DNA of 32,215 nt from Clostridiales bacterium DTU064 (GCA_001513385.1 LFTK01000100.1:4340-36554); one strand, 5' to 3'. Counted from the first letter of the stretch, positions 1-8,890 are shown. Program-made: numbers and translations. The notes: generated by a model from the letters alone, not told the origin.

Positions 1-691
1 GATGATGCATAGCAAAATAATCGGCGCCGCGGTGACCGTCGCGCAGAAAAGCATCCGAAAGCTGCCCTATGAACACTTGCGGGCGGTTTTTCCGGAACCA
101 GCGGACAACTTTCGGGTTAAACGATTCAACACAATATGGGCCGTCATAACCATCAAGCATTTCGGCAACAACTTTGCAAAGCGGCACAGGCTTTTCATCC
201 TTCGGGCATTTTATTTCAACTATTATCGGAACAGCACCGCCTATTACATCAAGCGCTTCCCTGAAAAGCGGAATGTGTTCGGTCCCGCCGAGGATTCGGC
301 GCGATGCAAGCTCATCCGCCGTCAGATCGCACACACGAATATCCTCTCCGCATAAACGCTTTAGCGTATCATCGTGGAAAACGACGAGTTTTTTATCACG
401 CGAGAAACGAACATCAAGCTCAATTCCGTATCCTGCCTCAACAGCGGCACGGAAAGCGCCAAGTGAGTTTTCCGGGCGGTCGTAAGGAGCAGCATTTTTA
501 AATAAGCCTCTGTGAGCGCATAAAAGGCCGTAAAACTCAGGAAAATCGGGGCGGTGGCTCCTCCCGCCAACGGAATATATGAAGAAAAGCGGAATCGCTG
601 CTGATATTATCAATAAAATTGTAATAGAGGGATGTAACTTTAACATAACCCCGCCAATACTAATAATTAGGCATATCTTAATCATAATCAT
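1..691 (-). CDS. Glycerophosphodiester phosphodiesterase family protein with N-terminal TM helix, C-terminus cut by window start
   Basis: Read by hand on the minus strand; open to the window edge and absent from the ORF track because it has no stop. Translation includes ...FYGLLCAHRGLFKNAAPYDRPENSLGAFRAAVEAGYGIELDVRFSRDKKLVVFHDDTLKRLCGEDIRVCDLTADELASRRI..., with GDPD HRG, PENSxxAF and ExDVxxxxD...FHDD motifs. Alternative start at 646. Confidence 0.88.
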   Translation of the reverse strand, partial: MIMIKICLIISIGGVMLKLHPSITILLIISAAIPLFFIYSVGGRSHRPDFPEFYGLLCAHRGLFKNAAPYDRPENSLGAFRAAVEAGYGIELDVRFSRDKKLVVFHDDTLKRLCGEDIRVCDLTADELASRRILGGTEHIPLFREALDVIGGAVPIIVEIKCPKDEKPVPLCKVVAEMLDGYDGPYCVESFNPKVVRWFRKNRPQVFIGQLSDAFLRDGHRGADYFAMHH

Positions 692-699
692 GCCCGCCC

Positions 700-2352
700 T
701 CAGTCAACCTCCGCAAATCTTTCAAGCGATGGTTTTACGTCACCGGGACGTGAATCGCCGTGGCGCACAAGCAGCATTGTTAAAAATGAAAGCGATACGA
801 ATATTGTAGCGTACGGGAAAAGGGAGGTCATTTTCATATCAAGAAAAACGCCGCTGATAATAGGTGTAAGCGTCTGCGCTGCCATGCTTGCCGTATAGTA
901 AAATCCCGTGTACTTGCCAACATCGGAGGAACGCGAAAGCTCAACGACCATCGGGAAGCTGTTGACGTTTATCGTAGCCCAGCCGATGCCTGCCAGGGCA
1001 AACATAATGTTCATTAGTATTGCAGGGCTGCCTTCGCGCAGAAACGATGCTGTGAAAAATGAAATATCAAGAAGCACAATTCCTGCGAGAATCGACTTTT
1101 TACGCCCGATTTTCGATGCTATGATGCCGACAGGCAAATACGAAACAACAGCTGCGCCCTGTGCAATAATAAGAGTGAGGTTGTAATCAAGCCCAAGAAC
1201 AGCGCCGGCATAGACAGAATACTTGCTGATGACAGCATTGTAGCCGAAAAACCAAAGGACAACTGACGCAAGGATAAGGAGCAACGAGCGGCGCTCAGGC
1301 GCTGTCATGCGATGCTTCTCCTCACCACCACCTTTACTTCCGCTTTCGCTTTCGTTATCACTTTCGTCATCTTCTATGCCGTATTTTTTGCTTTCGGCTT
1401 GCATTTCACTTACAAAGCGGCGCTCCCTGACCTTTAAAAGAAAGACGGCGAGCGATATTAACATGATTCCCGCAATGACTGAGAAAAATGCAATATAGCT
1501 CATAAGAGCATTTTCCTTTTTACCCGTCCCGAACACAATCCCGAGCACAAGCACAATTATTGCGCCGCATGTACCCATCAGATTTATAATTGCGTTTGCC
1601 TTTGAGCGAAGCGGTTTTATTGTGGCGTCAGGCATCAGGGCAACGGCAGGGGAGCGGAAAATGGACATGGATACGAGAACGATGAAAAGCAGTATAATAA
1701 AGAACGCAAAAATCCACGGGTTTGACTTTGTAACCTCGCTTGCATACGCCTGCCGCAGCGGAACGACGTATTCCGTATATACATTGACTAAACGGGTGTT
1801 GCCATCTCCGTTAGCATTGCTCACGCCCTCGGCTTTTTTTGCTTCATCGAGGTTTTTATAAAGCACCATCGTGCCGTCGCTTTTGATAGCGGCGTATGTG
1901 TCGGTTGTAATAGAGGTAAACTCATCCTCGGTGAAAATACTGGAGATGTCAAAAGCGTCGCCGCCCGGCGTTTTAACGGTATTTTTATACTCATGGTTAT
2001 ATAAAACCGACGCGGCATTATCACCGCGCAGCTCTGACAGATGCGACAGCTGAATATTATCAACAAACGCAAGAGAAACGAAAACTACTGCCGCTGCAAT
2101 CGTTCCGACGATTATATAAGGCGTACGCCGGCCGAGACGGGTATTTGTTCTGTCGGAAAGAGTGCCGAAAAGCGGCAGCATGAAAAGGGCAAGTATGTTA
2201 TCAAGCGCCATAACAGCGCCGCTCCACGTCTGGGAGAGACCGAACTTATCGGTGAGAATTTTCGGAATGATGTTGTCATATGCCTGCCAAAAAGCGCAGA
2301 TAAGAAAAAAGGCAAGGCCGATGTAAATTGTCTTTTTGTAGTCAAGTTTCAC
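700..2352 (-). CDS. MFS transporter (SLC45/GPH-like sugar transporter family)
   Basis: 550 aa, about 12 hydrophobic segments; DRTNTRLGRRTPYIIVG motif between TM2 and TM3; ends 8 nt before the proposed GDPD start on the same strand. Confidence 0.85.
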   Translation of the reverse strand: MKLDYKKTIYIGLAFFLICAFWQAYDNIIPKILTDKFGLSQTWSGAVMALDNILALFMLPLFGTLSDRTNTRLGRRTPYIIVGTIAAAVVFVSLAFVDNIQLSHLSELRGDNAASVLYNHEYKNTVKTPGGDAFDISSIFTEDEFTSITTDTYAAIKSDGTMVLYKNLDEAKKAEGVSNANGDGNTRLVNVYTEYVVPLRQAYASEVTKSNPWIFAFFIILLFIVLVSMSIFRSPAVALMPDATIKPLRSKANAIINLMGTCGAIIVLVLGIVFGTGKKENALMSYIAFFSVIAGIMLISLAVFLLKVRERRFVSEMQAESKKYGIEDDESDNESESGSKGGGEEKHRMTAPERRSLLLILASVVLWFFGYNAVISKYSVYAGAVLGLDYNLTLIIAQGAAVVSYLPVGIIASKIGRKKSILAGIVLLDISFFTASFLREGSPAILMNIMFALAGIGWATINVNSFPMVVELSRSSDVGKYTGFYYTASMAAQTLTPIISGVFLDMKMTSLFPYATIFVSLSFLTMLLVRHGDSRPGDVKPSLERFAEVD

Positions 2353-2432
2353 GTCTTGCGTCCTCTTCCATTTTTTATTTTTATACTGTTAAACTGTGCT
2401 ATGTTTTACTGTTATTTTTTCTGCATCACACG

Positions 2433-2447
2433 GCACAATAATTGTGC
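2433..2447. promoter_or_regulatory. Perfect 7-1-7 palindrome GCACAAT-A-ATTGTGC, operator candidate
   Basis: Direct reading; third GCACAAT half-site at 2449-2455; lies about 80 bp upstream of the MFS start in the divergent MFS/htrA intergenic region. Confidence 0.55.
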
Positions 2448-2710
2448 TGCACAATACTGCAGGGTTACAATACATTCTTTGCACCGCTGTGATTTATGTG
2501 TTAGAATAATAAGGACAGATTTGTTCCAATAATATACACAAAAGTACAGCGTGTGTATTCCGATAATTCAATTAACTTTCCGCGCATCGTCATAAAACAA
2601 TCACATAGTAAAATTATAATATGCCCACAAGAATAAAACAAGCGGCCTTGGTAAAAATAAACGGGCTGCATATCAATAAATGTCAGAAAGAGGAGAGTAA
2701 ATAAATAGTT

Positions 2711-4072
2711 ATGGCCGAATATATTTATAATTACACACCCGATGATAATTCTGATTTTGACAGAAACACCGGTGGTGTGAATGGATACGGGACGTTTGAC
2801 TCGTCAGGCTTTTCTCCTACACCACCGTCAGGTGGCAACGGTAACGGCAAAAAACGCCGTGGCACTTATCGCGTTCTTGCCATCATATCAGCCGTTTTAG
2901 CTTTTTGCCTTCTCGTATCAGCAGCGGCTTTCGGCGGATATTACATTGCGTCAAAGCAGTATGACAACACTCAGAATGTAAATGACGACACAAAGGCAGA
3001 AAATCCGTCGAATGATAAAGATAGTGCTGATAATAAAGACGGCGATAATGAAAACAAGCCCAATACTCCTACTGGCATAGTATTAAAGCCTGATTCACTT
3101 GGCACAAAAGACAAGGGGACAATTGCAAGTGTCGTTGCTGAAGTCAAGGACTCTGTCGTTGAAATAACAACTGAATATGCAACAAAACAGAGCTTTTTCT
3201 ACACACAGGGCGCCGGCAGTGGCGTAATCATCTCAGAAGACGGTTACATTATCACGAACAACCACGTAATAACCGACAGCAACTACGGTAAAGCCGATAG
3301 AATCACCGTACGTCTGAACAACGGCGAGGAATACAAAGCGACAATATTCGGCACTGACACAGATATTGATATTGCAATCCTTAAAATTGATGCGAAAGGT
3401 CTTAAACCCGCTGTAATCGGCGACAGCAACTACCTTGCTGTTGGTGAGGAGATAGTCGTTATCGGCAACCCGCTCGGTGAACTTGGCGGCACGGTAACGA
3501 ACGGAATAATCAGCGCTCTTGACCGCGAGATAACGGTTGAAGACGAGACAATGAACCTGCTGCAGACAAATGCTGCCGTCAACCCCGGCAACTCGGGCGG
3601 CGGAATGTTCAACCTTGCAGGTGAGCTTGTCGGTATTATAAATGCGAAGTATTCTGAAACGGGCGTTGAAGGTCTTGGTTTTGCAATTCCGATCAACGAT
3701 GTTGTCAATGTTGCAAATCAGATACTCGAGTACGGCTACGTCAAAGGCAGAGTATCTATCGGTGTAACCGTTATAAACATCGATAACTACTACAAGGCAA
3801 TGCAGTACCGCGTTAATGCGCTTGGTCTGTATGTTTACGATTTAACAAAAGGTTATAACGACGATGTTCTCAAACCCGGCGACCGTATAGCAATTGTAGA
3901 GGGCACTGAAATCACATCTACAGCCGATCTGAAGGCTATACTGCGCAAGCATAAGGTCGGGGATATCCTTGATGTGACAATCGTACGTGATGGCAAGTAT
4001 AAAGATGTAAAGATTAAGTGCTTTGAAAGACAGCCATCTGACGATGTAGAGTTTGGCGACGCTGAAAATTAA
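2711..4072 (+). CDS. htrA: Membrane-anchored HtrA/DegP-like trypsin-fold serine protease with C-terminal PDZ domain
   Basis: Single TM near the N-terminus; catalytic motifs TNNHVI, DIDIAIL, NPGNSGGG; PDZ-like C-terminus (LKPGDRIAIVEGTEITSTADLKAIL). Preceded by AGAGGAG. Confidence 0.92.
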   Translation: MAEYIYNYTPDDNSDFDRNTGGVNGYGTFDSSGFSPTPPSGGNGNGKKRRGTYRVLAIISAVLAFCLLVSAAAFGGYYIASKQYDNTQNVNDDTKAENPSNDKDSADNKDGDNENKPNTPTGIVLKPDSLGTKDKGTIASVVAEVKDSVVEITTEYATKQSFFYTQGAGSGVIISEDGYIITNNHVITDSNYGKADRITVRLNNGEEYKATIFGTDTDIDIAILKIDAKGLKPAVIGDSNYLAVGEEIVVIGNPLGELGGTVTNGIISALDREITVEDETMNLLQTNAAVNPGNSGGGMFNLAGELVGIINAKYSETGVEGLGFAIPINDVVNVANQILEYGYVKGRVSIGVTVINIDNYYKAMQYRVNALGLYVYDLTKGYNDDVLKPGDRIAIVEGTEITSTADLKAILRKHKVGDILDVTIVRDGKYKDVKIKCFERQPSDDVEFGDAEN

Positions 4073-4165
4073 TTTTCACGAAGTTTAAAAGTGAAAAAAT
4101 ACTTCCCCGTTCACATCAACGTGTGCAGTCATAAGGAAAAGCATTAACACAACATAAAAAACAAG

Positions 4166-4196
4166 AGGCCGTGGTAAATGTAGCTTGCCGCGGCCT
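4166..4196 (-). terminator. Hairpin, terminator-like only when read on the minus strand
   Basis: 11-bp stem AGGCCGTGGTA / TGCCGCGGCCT (two G-U pairs); minus-strand reading is followed by CTTGTTTTTTATG; no T-tract on the plus side. Confidence 0.45.
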
Positions 4197-4270
4197 TAGC
4201 TATTAGTTGAACAGGTAAAGCAATGCAAGAAAAACGATATAGTGAAAAGTAGTAGAAATCATTGGGAGAG

Positions 4271-4299
4271 TTGAAATAAAAGGATGAATTATTTATAAT
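4271..4299 (+). promoter_or_regulatory. Sigma-A-type promoter for the response regulator/histidine kinase genes
   Basis: TTGAAA, 17-nt spacer, TATAAT; predicted start about 40 nt before the ATG at 4345. Confidence 0.6.
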
Positions 4300-4344
4300 T
4301 AAATTATAGTAGAAAATTCATGAAAAACGGAGGTATTGCGCGGC

Positions 4345-5046
4345 ATGTATAAGATCCTTGTTGTTGACGATGAGGAAAAAATACGCACTCTGATCGGCAA
4401 ATATGCAGCTTTTGAGGGTCACGAAATCGATGAAGCCGGCGATGGTATGGAAGCAATAAAAAAATGCCGTGAAAATAAATACGACATCGCCATAATCGAT
4501 ATAATGATGCCGGAGCTTGACGGCTTCTCCGCTTGCCGCGAGATACGCAAATTTTCAGATATACCTATCATAATGCTCAGCGCACGGGGCGAGGAATACG
4601 ACAAAATCAACGGCTTTGAGCTTGGCATTGATGACTATGTAGTCAAACCATTCTCGCCGAAAGAGCTGATGCTCCGCGTTGAAGCGATAATGAAACGCAC
4701 AAAAGGCGCGTCCTCCGCGTCTTCTGGGTCACAAAGCGAGCCTAAACATGAAATAATTGAGCTCGGCGGAATTAAAGCCGATATCACAGCAAGGCTTGTA
4801 TACATTGACGGTAAGCGCGTCGATATGTCGCCGAAAGAATACGACTTATTCTTTTATATGCTCAAAAACAGAAACATCGCCCTGTCCCGCAACAAGCTCT
4901 TAAGCGAGGTATGGGGTTATGACTTCTACGGTGACGACAGAACGCTTGATACGCATATAAAGCTGCTTCGCCGCAGCCTCGGTGCCTACGCAAAGCATAT
5001 AACAACGCTCCGCGGGGTCGGATATAGATTTGACGAGAATGTATAA
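4345..5046 (+). CDS. OmpR/PhoB-family response regulator
   Basis: MYKILVVDDEEKIR receiver with IDIMMPELDG phospho-Asp region and VKPFSPKEL; winged-helix C-terminus with LLSEVWGYDFYGDDRTLDTHIKLLRRSLG. ORF track starts at TTG 4336; ATG 4345 has GGAGG upstream. Confidence 0.95.
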   Translation: MYKILVVDDEEKIRTLIGKYAAFEGHEIDEAGDGMEAIKKCRENKYDIAIIDIMMPELDGFSACREIRKFSDIPIIMLSARGEEYDKINGFELGIDDYVVKPFSPKELMLRVEAIMKRTKGASSASSGSQSEPKHEIIELGGIKADITARLVYIDGKRVDMSPKEYDLFFYMLKNRNIALSRNKLLSEVWGYDFYGDDRTLDTHIKLLRRSLGAYAKHITTLRGVGYRFDENV

Positions 5047-5085
5047 GAGTGCGAATAAATAAATCTAAGAAAAGAAGGGTAATTT

Positions 5086-6849
5086 GTGGGCACTCCGCAG
5101 AATAACGAGAAATTGAATCAATATGTTAATGCTACATCCCCCGGCGGATATGACAGCAACTCAATAATCGGGGGGAGCGATAAAAAATCTACCGTTATTT
5201 TAAAGAATAATAAAAATGAGCCCCGGCACCGGCGTAAACGTGTTCCCGGCGTCAGGTGGAAGATACTTAAATATCTATTTATATTTGTCGCGGTAACCGT
5301 CGCTCTTCTTTGGACCTTTCAAATTCTCTTGCTTGACGATATATACAGCGCTATTGTCCTTCAGGGGATGAAGCACAACACACGGACTATTGAAAAAAAT
5401 CTTGAGTCGAACAATCTCACCTCCATTGTCTCGTATATAGCAAAGGAAAATGAGACCTGTGTGAGTGTGTACTCGATAACAGGTGACTTTGCACATACAA
5501 TAGCATCTTCTCACGTGACAGATACATGTCTAATTCACAGCGAAACAAATATGCTTGCGGACCTTTATACAAAGGCGCGGAATTCAAAGGACAAAACTTA
5601 CTTTGAAAGCATACAGCTTAAAGTTTCCTCCGATGTCTTTGACTTTAACGGCACGGGGCTCTCTGACTCCTCAATGCCGAAAAGCGCAATATACGTCAAG
5701 GCTGTCACCTTTTCTGACGGGTCAAAAGGGGCTATTTTCCTCAACCGTGCGATGACGCCTGTCTCCGCTACTGTAAAAACTCTGACAATCCAGCTTGGCT
5801 TTATATCGGCAATACTTATAATTGTCGCCGTTATCCTTGCTTTTGCAATATCGTGGCGAGTATCGAAACCGATAGCTGATGTCAACGCAGAAGCGAAAAA
5901 GCTCGTCGGCGGCACCTATGACGGCAGCGGCGTCTGTGGCAGCTATCGTGAGATAAACGAGCTTAATGAAACGCTCACCCATGTCGCATATGAGCTTACA
6001 AAAGTCGACAGGATGCAGAAAGAGCTGATAGCAAATATATCGCACGACCTGCGAACGCCCCTGACAATGATTGAAGGTTACACAGAGGTCATGCGCGATA
6101 TTCCGGGCGAGAACACAAGCGAAAACCTGCAGGTTATCATTGAGGAAACAAAACGGCTTTCAACGCTTGTCAATGATTTGCTTGAAATATCGCGGTTTCA
6201 GACGGGCAAACAGCAGCTCAATATGACCGTTTTCAGCATCACGGATGCCGTGAGAGAAACTATTGTCCGCTTTGACAAGCTAAACGAGCGCGAGGGATAC
6301 AAAATAATATATGAGGGCAGCGGACAGATTTACGTAAGGGCGGACAAGACGCGGATTTTGCAGGTGCTTTACAACCTTGTAGGCAATGCAATTAATTATA
6401 CGGGTGAAGACAAGACTGTCATCGTGCGCTTGCTTCTACGCGGCTCACGTGTCAGGGTTGAAGTGCAAGATTCCGGCGAAGGCATAGCGGAAAAAGACCT
6501 TCCGCTGATCTGGGACAGATATTATAAAATAGAAAAGGCAAATAAAACACACAAGCGTGGGCTCGGCGGCTCCGGTCTCGGCCTTTCGATTGTAAAAGAG
6601 ATACTTCTTCTTCACAACACGACTTTCGGTGTATCAAGTGAAGAAGGAGCGGGGAGCACATTCTGGTTTGAGCTTCCGGTGATGTCTCCGCCAGCAACTA
6701 ATACATCAAATACAGTGAATTCACTTGATGAAACAAGTATAAATTCAGGTGAAGGTACAGAGAATAGCATATCCGATGTCGCCACAGAGCAAGCTGAAAA
6801 TCAAGCTGACCCAAATTCAAGCAAAAATAAGAATGGGGACGTGATCTGA
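5086..6849 (+). CDS. Sensor histidine kinase (2 TM, HAMP, HisKA, HATPase_c) with acidic C-terminal tail
   Basis: ELIANISHDLRTPLTMIEGY H-box, NAINYTG N-box, DSGEGIAEKDLP G1, GLGGSGLGLSIVKEI G2; GTG start with AGAAGGG upstream. Confidence 0.93.
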   Translation: MGTPQNNEKLNQYVNATSPGGYDSNSIIGGSDKKSTVILKNNKNEPRHRRKRVPGVRWKILKYLFIFVAVTVALLWTFQILLLDDIYSAIVLQGMKHNTRTIEKNLESNNLTSIVSYIAKENETCVSVYSITGDFAHTIASSHVTDTCLIHSETNMLADLYTKARNSKDKTYFESIQLKVSSDVFDFNGTGLSDSSMPKSAIYVKAVTFSDGSKGAIFLNRAMTPVSATVKTLTIQLGFISAILIIVAVILAFAISWRVSKPIADVNAEAKKLVGGTYDGSGVCGSYREINELNETLTHVAYELTKVDRMQKELIANISHDLRTPLTMIEGYTEVMRDIPGENTSENLQVIIEETKRLSTLVNDLLEISRFQTGKQQLNMTVFSITDAVRETIVRFDKLNEREGYKIIYEGSGQIYVRADKTRILQVLYNLVGNAINYTGEDKTVIVRLLLRGSRVRVEVQDSGEGIAEKDLPLIWDRYYKIEKANKTHKRGLGGSGLGLSIVKEILLLHNTTFGVSSEEGAGSTFWFELPVMSPPATNTSNTVNSLDETSINSGEGTENSISDVATEQAENQADPNSSKNKNGDVI

Positions 6850-6886
6850 CGCCTTTAATGTAACTATAATTTCTTGGCATAAAAAT

Positions 6887-6925
6887 TCTCCTATGGCATT
6901 TTATCTGCCATAGGAGATTCTTTTT
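6887..6925. terminator. Intrinsic terminator between convergent kinase and prmC genes
   Basis: 12-bp perfect stem TCTCCTATGGCA / TGCCATAGGAGA then TTCTTTTT; AAAAA on the left makes it plausible in both directions. Confidence 0.85.
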
Positions 6926-7763
6926 ACTTTTCATTTCTATTGGTTTTTTTCAAAACGACCATTCGCTGCAAACCGGATGAGTCTTTATACACATCACAGT
7001 CAAAACCATGCTCTTTTGCTATATTTTTTACGTCATCCGCTTGGTCATACCCGATTTCATAGACAAAACCCCCACCCGGTTTGAGCTTGTCCGCATAGTT
7101 TTTTGTAACAGCGCGGTAAAAGAGCAGCCCGTCATCCCCGCCGTCAAGCGCAAGGCGCGGCTCATATGACAGTTCAGGCTCAAGTGTGTCTATATCACCC
7201 GAGCGAACATACGGGGGATTGCAGAGAATCATATCAAATTCTCCGTCAGGCTTATCACCTGCCAAAACGTCAGCCAAAACAAAGCTTATTTTATCGGCAG
7301 CACCGAGTTTCACAGCATTCTGCCTTGCAACATCAAGTGCTTTTTGCGAAATATCGGCACATATAACGCGGCAGCCCACTTCAAGCGCAACGCTTATGCC
7401 AACCGCTCCTGTGCCACAGCACAAGTCGGCAACCACAGCATTCGGATTAAGATGCTTTACTGCAAAATCGACAAGCATTTCCGTTTCGGGGCGGGGTATC
7501 AGCGTATCAGGCGTCACAGTAAAGCTTCGCCCGTAAAACTCCCACTTCCCTATTATATATTGAAGCGGCTCGCGGCGAAGCCGCCGCTGCAACATTTCGT
7601 AAAACCGACAAAACCACGCTTTGTGCGATATATCTTCTCCCCGCGACGCAAGAAGCGATGCTCGCGAGCACCCGGACGCTTCTTCCGCCATAATGAGAAC
7701 ATCAAATGCACCGGTTTTTATACCGGCCCCTTCAAGTGCCACCTCAGCTTCACGAAGCGTCAA
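6924..7763 (-). CDS. prmC: Release factor glutamine N5-methyltransferase
   Basis: VVADLCCGTGAVGISVA SAM motif and NPPYV catalytic motif; overlaps the upstream DUF1385 gene by 4 nt. Confidence 0.93.
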   Translation of the reverse strand: MTLREAEVALEGAGIKTGAFDVLIMAEEASGCSRASLLASRGEDISHKAWFCRFYEMLQRRLRREPLQYIIGKWEFYGRSFTVTPDTLIPRPETEMLVDFAVKHLNPNAVVADLCCGTGAVGISVALEVGCRVICADISQKALDVARQNAVKLGAADKISFVLADVLAGDKPDGEFDMILCNPPYVRSGDIDTLEPELSYEPRLALDGGDDGLLFYRAVTKNYADKLKPGGGFVYEIGYDQADDVKNIAKEHGFDCDVYKDSSGLQRMVVLKKTNRNEK

Positions 7764-8890
7764 TTGGTAAGCCCCTCCGTCGGCGTCGTTGTCGATTCTG
7801 ATGTTGTCTCGGCGCTGTTTTCATCAGCCGCCGTCTTTGCTACAGCATCTGTTTCTTTTACTTCTTCTTTCGTTTGCGATGTCTCTACCTTGCTCTTATC
7901 ATATGTGTGCGGGTCAAAATCGGGGAATTCCTCCGGCATCGCTAATTTCAGCGACGTAATCGCAACCGCAAGCTGGTCAAGGTCAGGCTCACGCGTTGTT
8001 ATGCGCTGCATCCAAAGCCCCGGCGCCGATAAAATTTTTGTAGCTAAATTGTCATGCTTTCCTGCATACATTAAGTACTCAAAGCTTATGCCCATAACAA
8101 GGGGCAGCATAAGCAGTTTCACTGCCGACTGTACATACCATCGCCAGACGGATGGTACAACCGAAAAGATAAGTATGCTGATTATAAGTATGACAAATAT
8201 AAAGCTTGTGCCGCAGCGCGGATGAAAGCGCGTGCATTCTTTCGCATTTTCAGGCGTAAGCTCAAGCCCTGCCTCATAGCATGCTATCGACTTATGCTCC
8301 GCTCCATGATATTCAAATGTGCGCCTTATCTCGCGCATAAAAGATACGAGCCATATATATAAAACAAAAATGGCAATGCGGAGAATTCCGGAAAACAAGC
8401 TGACAAACCAGCTTGACTCTAAGTTAGGCGACGCTTTTTTAATAACATTGGCAAGATAAGTCGGCAGCAAGGCAAAAAGCCCGACACCAAGCGCGACGCC
8501 AAGCACTGTTCCAAGCACCATCATAAAATCAAGCACGCCGCGGCCGAATTTATCACGCAGCCAGCGCTCAAACTTCGTTTCCTCAAGCTCCTCGTCGAGC
8601 CCGAGCATATTAGCGGAGTCCGATAAAGTTGAAAACGACAACTTCATCATTTCAATGAAGTTAACAAAACCACGTATGATTGGCAAGTTGAAAAATTTCA
8701 CACGCTTGCGTATTGAGCGGAACTGCATTTTGCGAACAGAAATGCTGCCGTCCTCACGGCGGACAGACAAAGCAATATTGTCGCCGCACTTCATCATTAC
8801 GCCTTCAAGAACAGCCTGCCCTCCGACCTTTCCCATGCGACTGGCGATAACCTTTTTTTCATTATTGTTTTTATCTTTATTTGACATCAT
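7760..8890 (-). CDS. yqhQ: DUF1385 family membrane protein (YqhQ-like)
   Basis: GGQAVLEGVMMKCGDNIALSVRREDGSISV and FEYHGAEHKSIACYEAGLELTPENAKECTRFHPRCGTSFIF are typical of DUF1385; adjacency to prmC is common in Firmicutes. Confidence 0.88.
   Translation of the reverse strand: MMSNKDKNNNEKKVIASRMGKVGGQAVLEGVMMKCGDNIALSVRREDGSISVRKMQFRSIRKRVKFFNLPIIRGFVNFIEMMKLSFSTLSDSANMLGLDEELEETKFERWLRDKFGRGVLDFMMVLGTVLGVALGVGLFALLPTYLANVIKKASPNLESSWFVSLFSGILRIAIFVLYIWLVSFMREIRRTFEYHGAEHKSIACYEAGLELTPENAKECTRFHPRCGTSFIFVILIISILIFSVVPSVWRWYVQSAVKLLMLPLVMGISFEYLMYAGKHDNLATKILSAPGLWMQRITTREPDLDQLAVAITSLKLAMPEEFPDFDPHTYDKSKVETSQTKEEVKETDAVAKTAADENSAETTSESTTTPTEGLTN

Noticed and set aside
2-355. 117-aa plus-strand ORF at the window start
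   Set aside because: The minus strand encodes a clear GDPD in this region, missed by the track because the stop is outside the window.
2041-2532. 163-aa plus-strand ORF overlapping the MFS start
   Set aside because: Overlaps the MFS coding region and its upstream regulatory dyad; translation shows no domain and no RBS.
7344-8225. 293-aa plus-strand ORF antisense to prmC and the DUF1385 gene
   Set aside because: Both opposite-strand genes are strongly recognisable; the antisense translation is low-quality, lacks a domain and a good RBS. Likely a by-product of codon bias.
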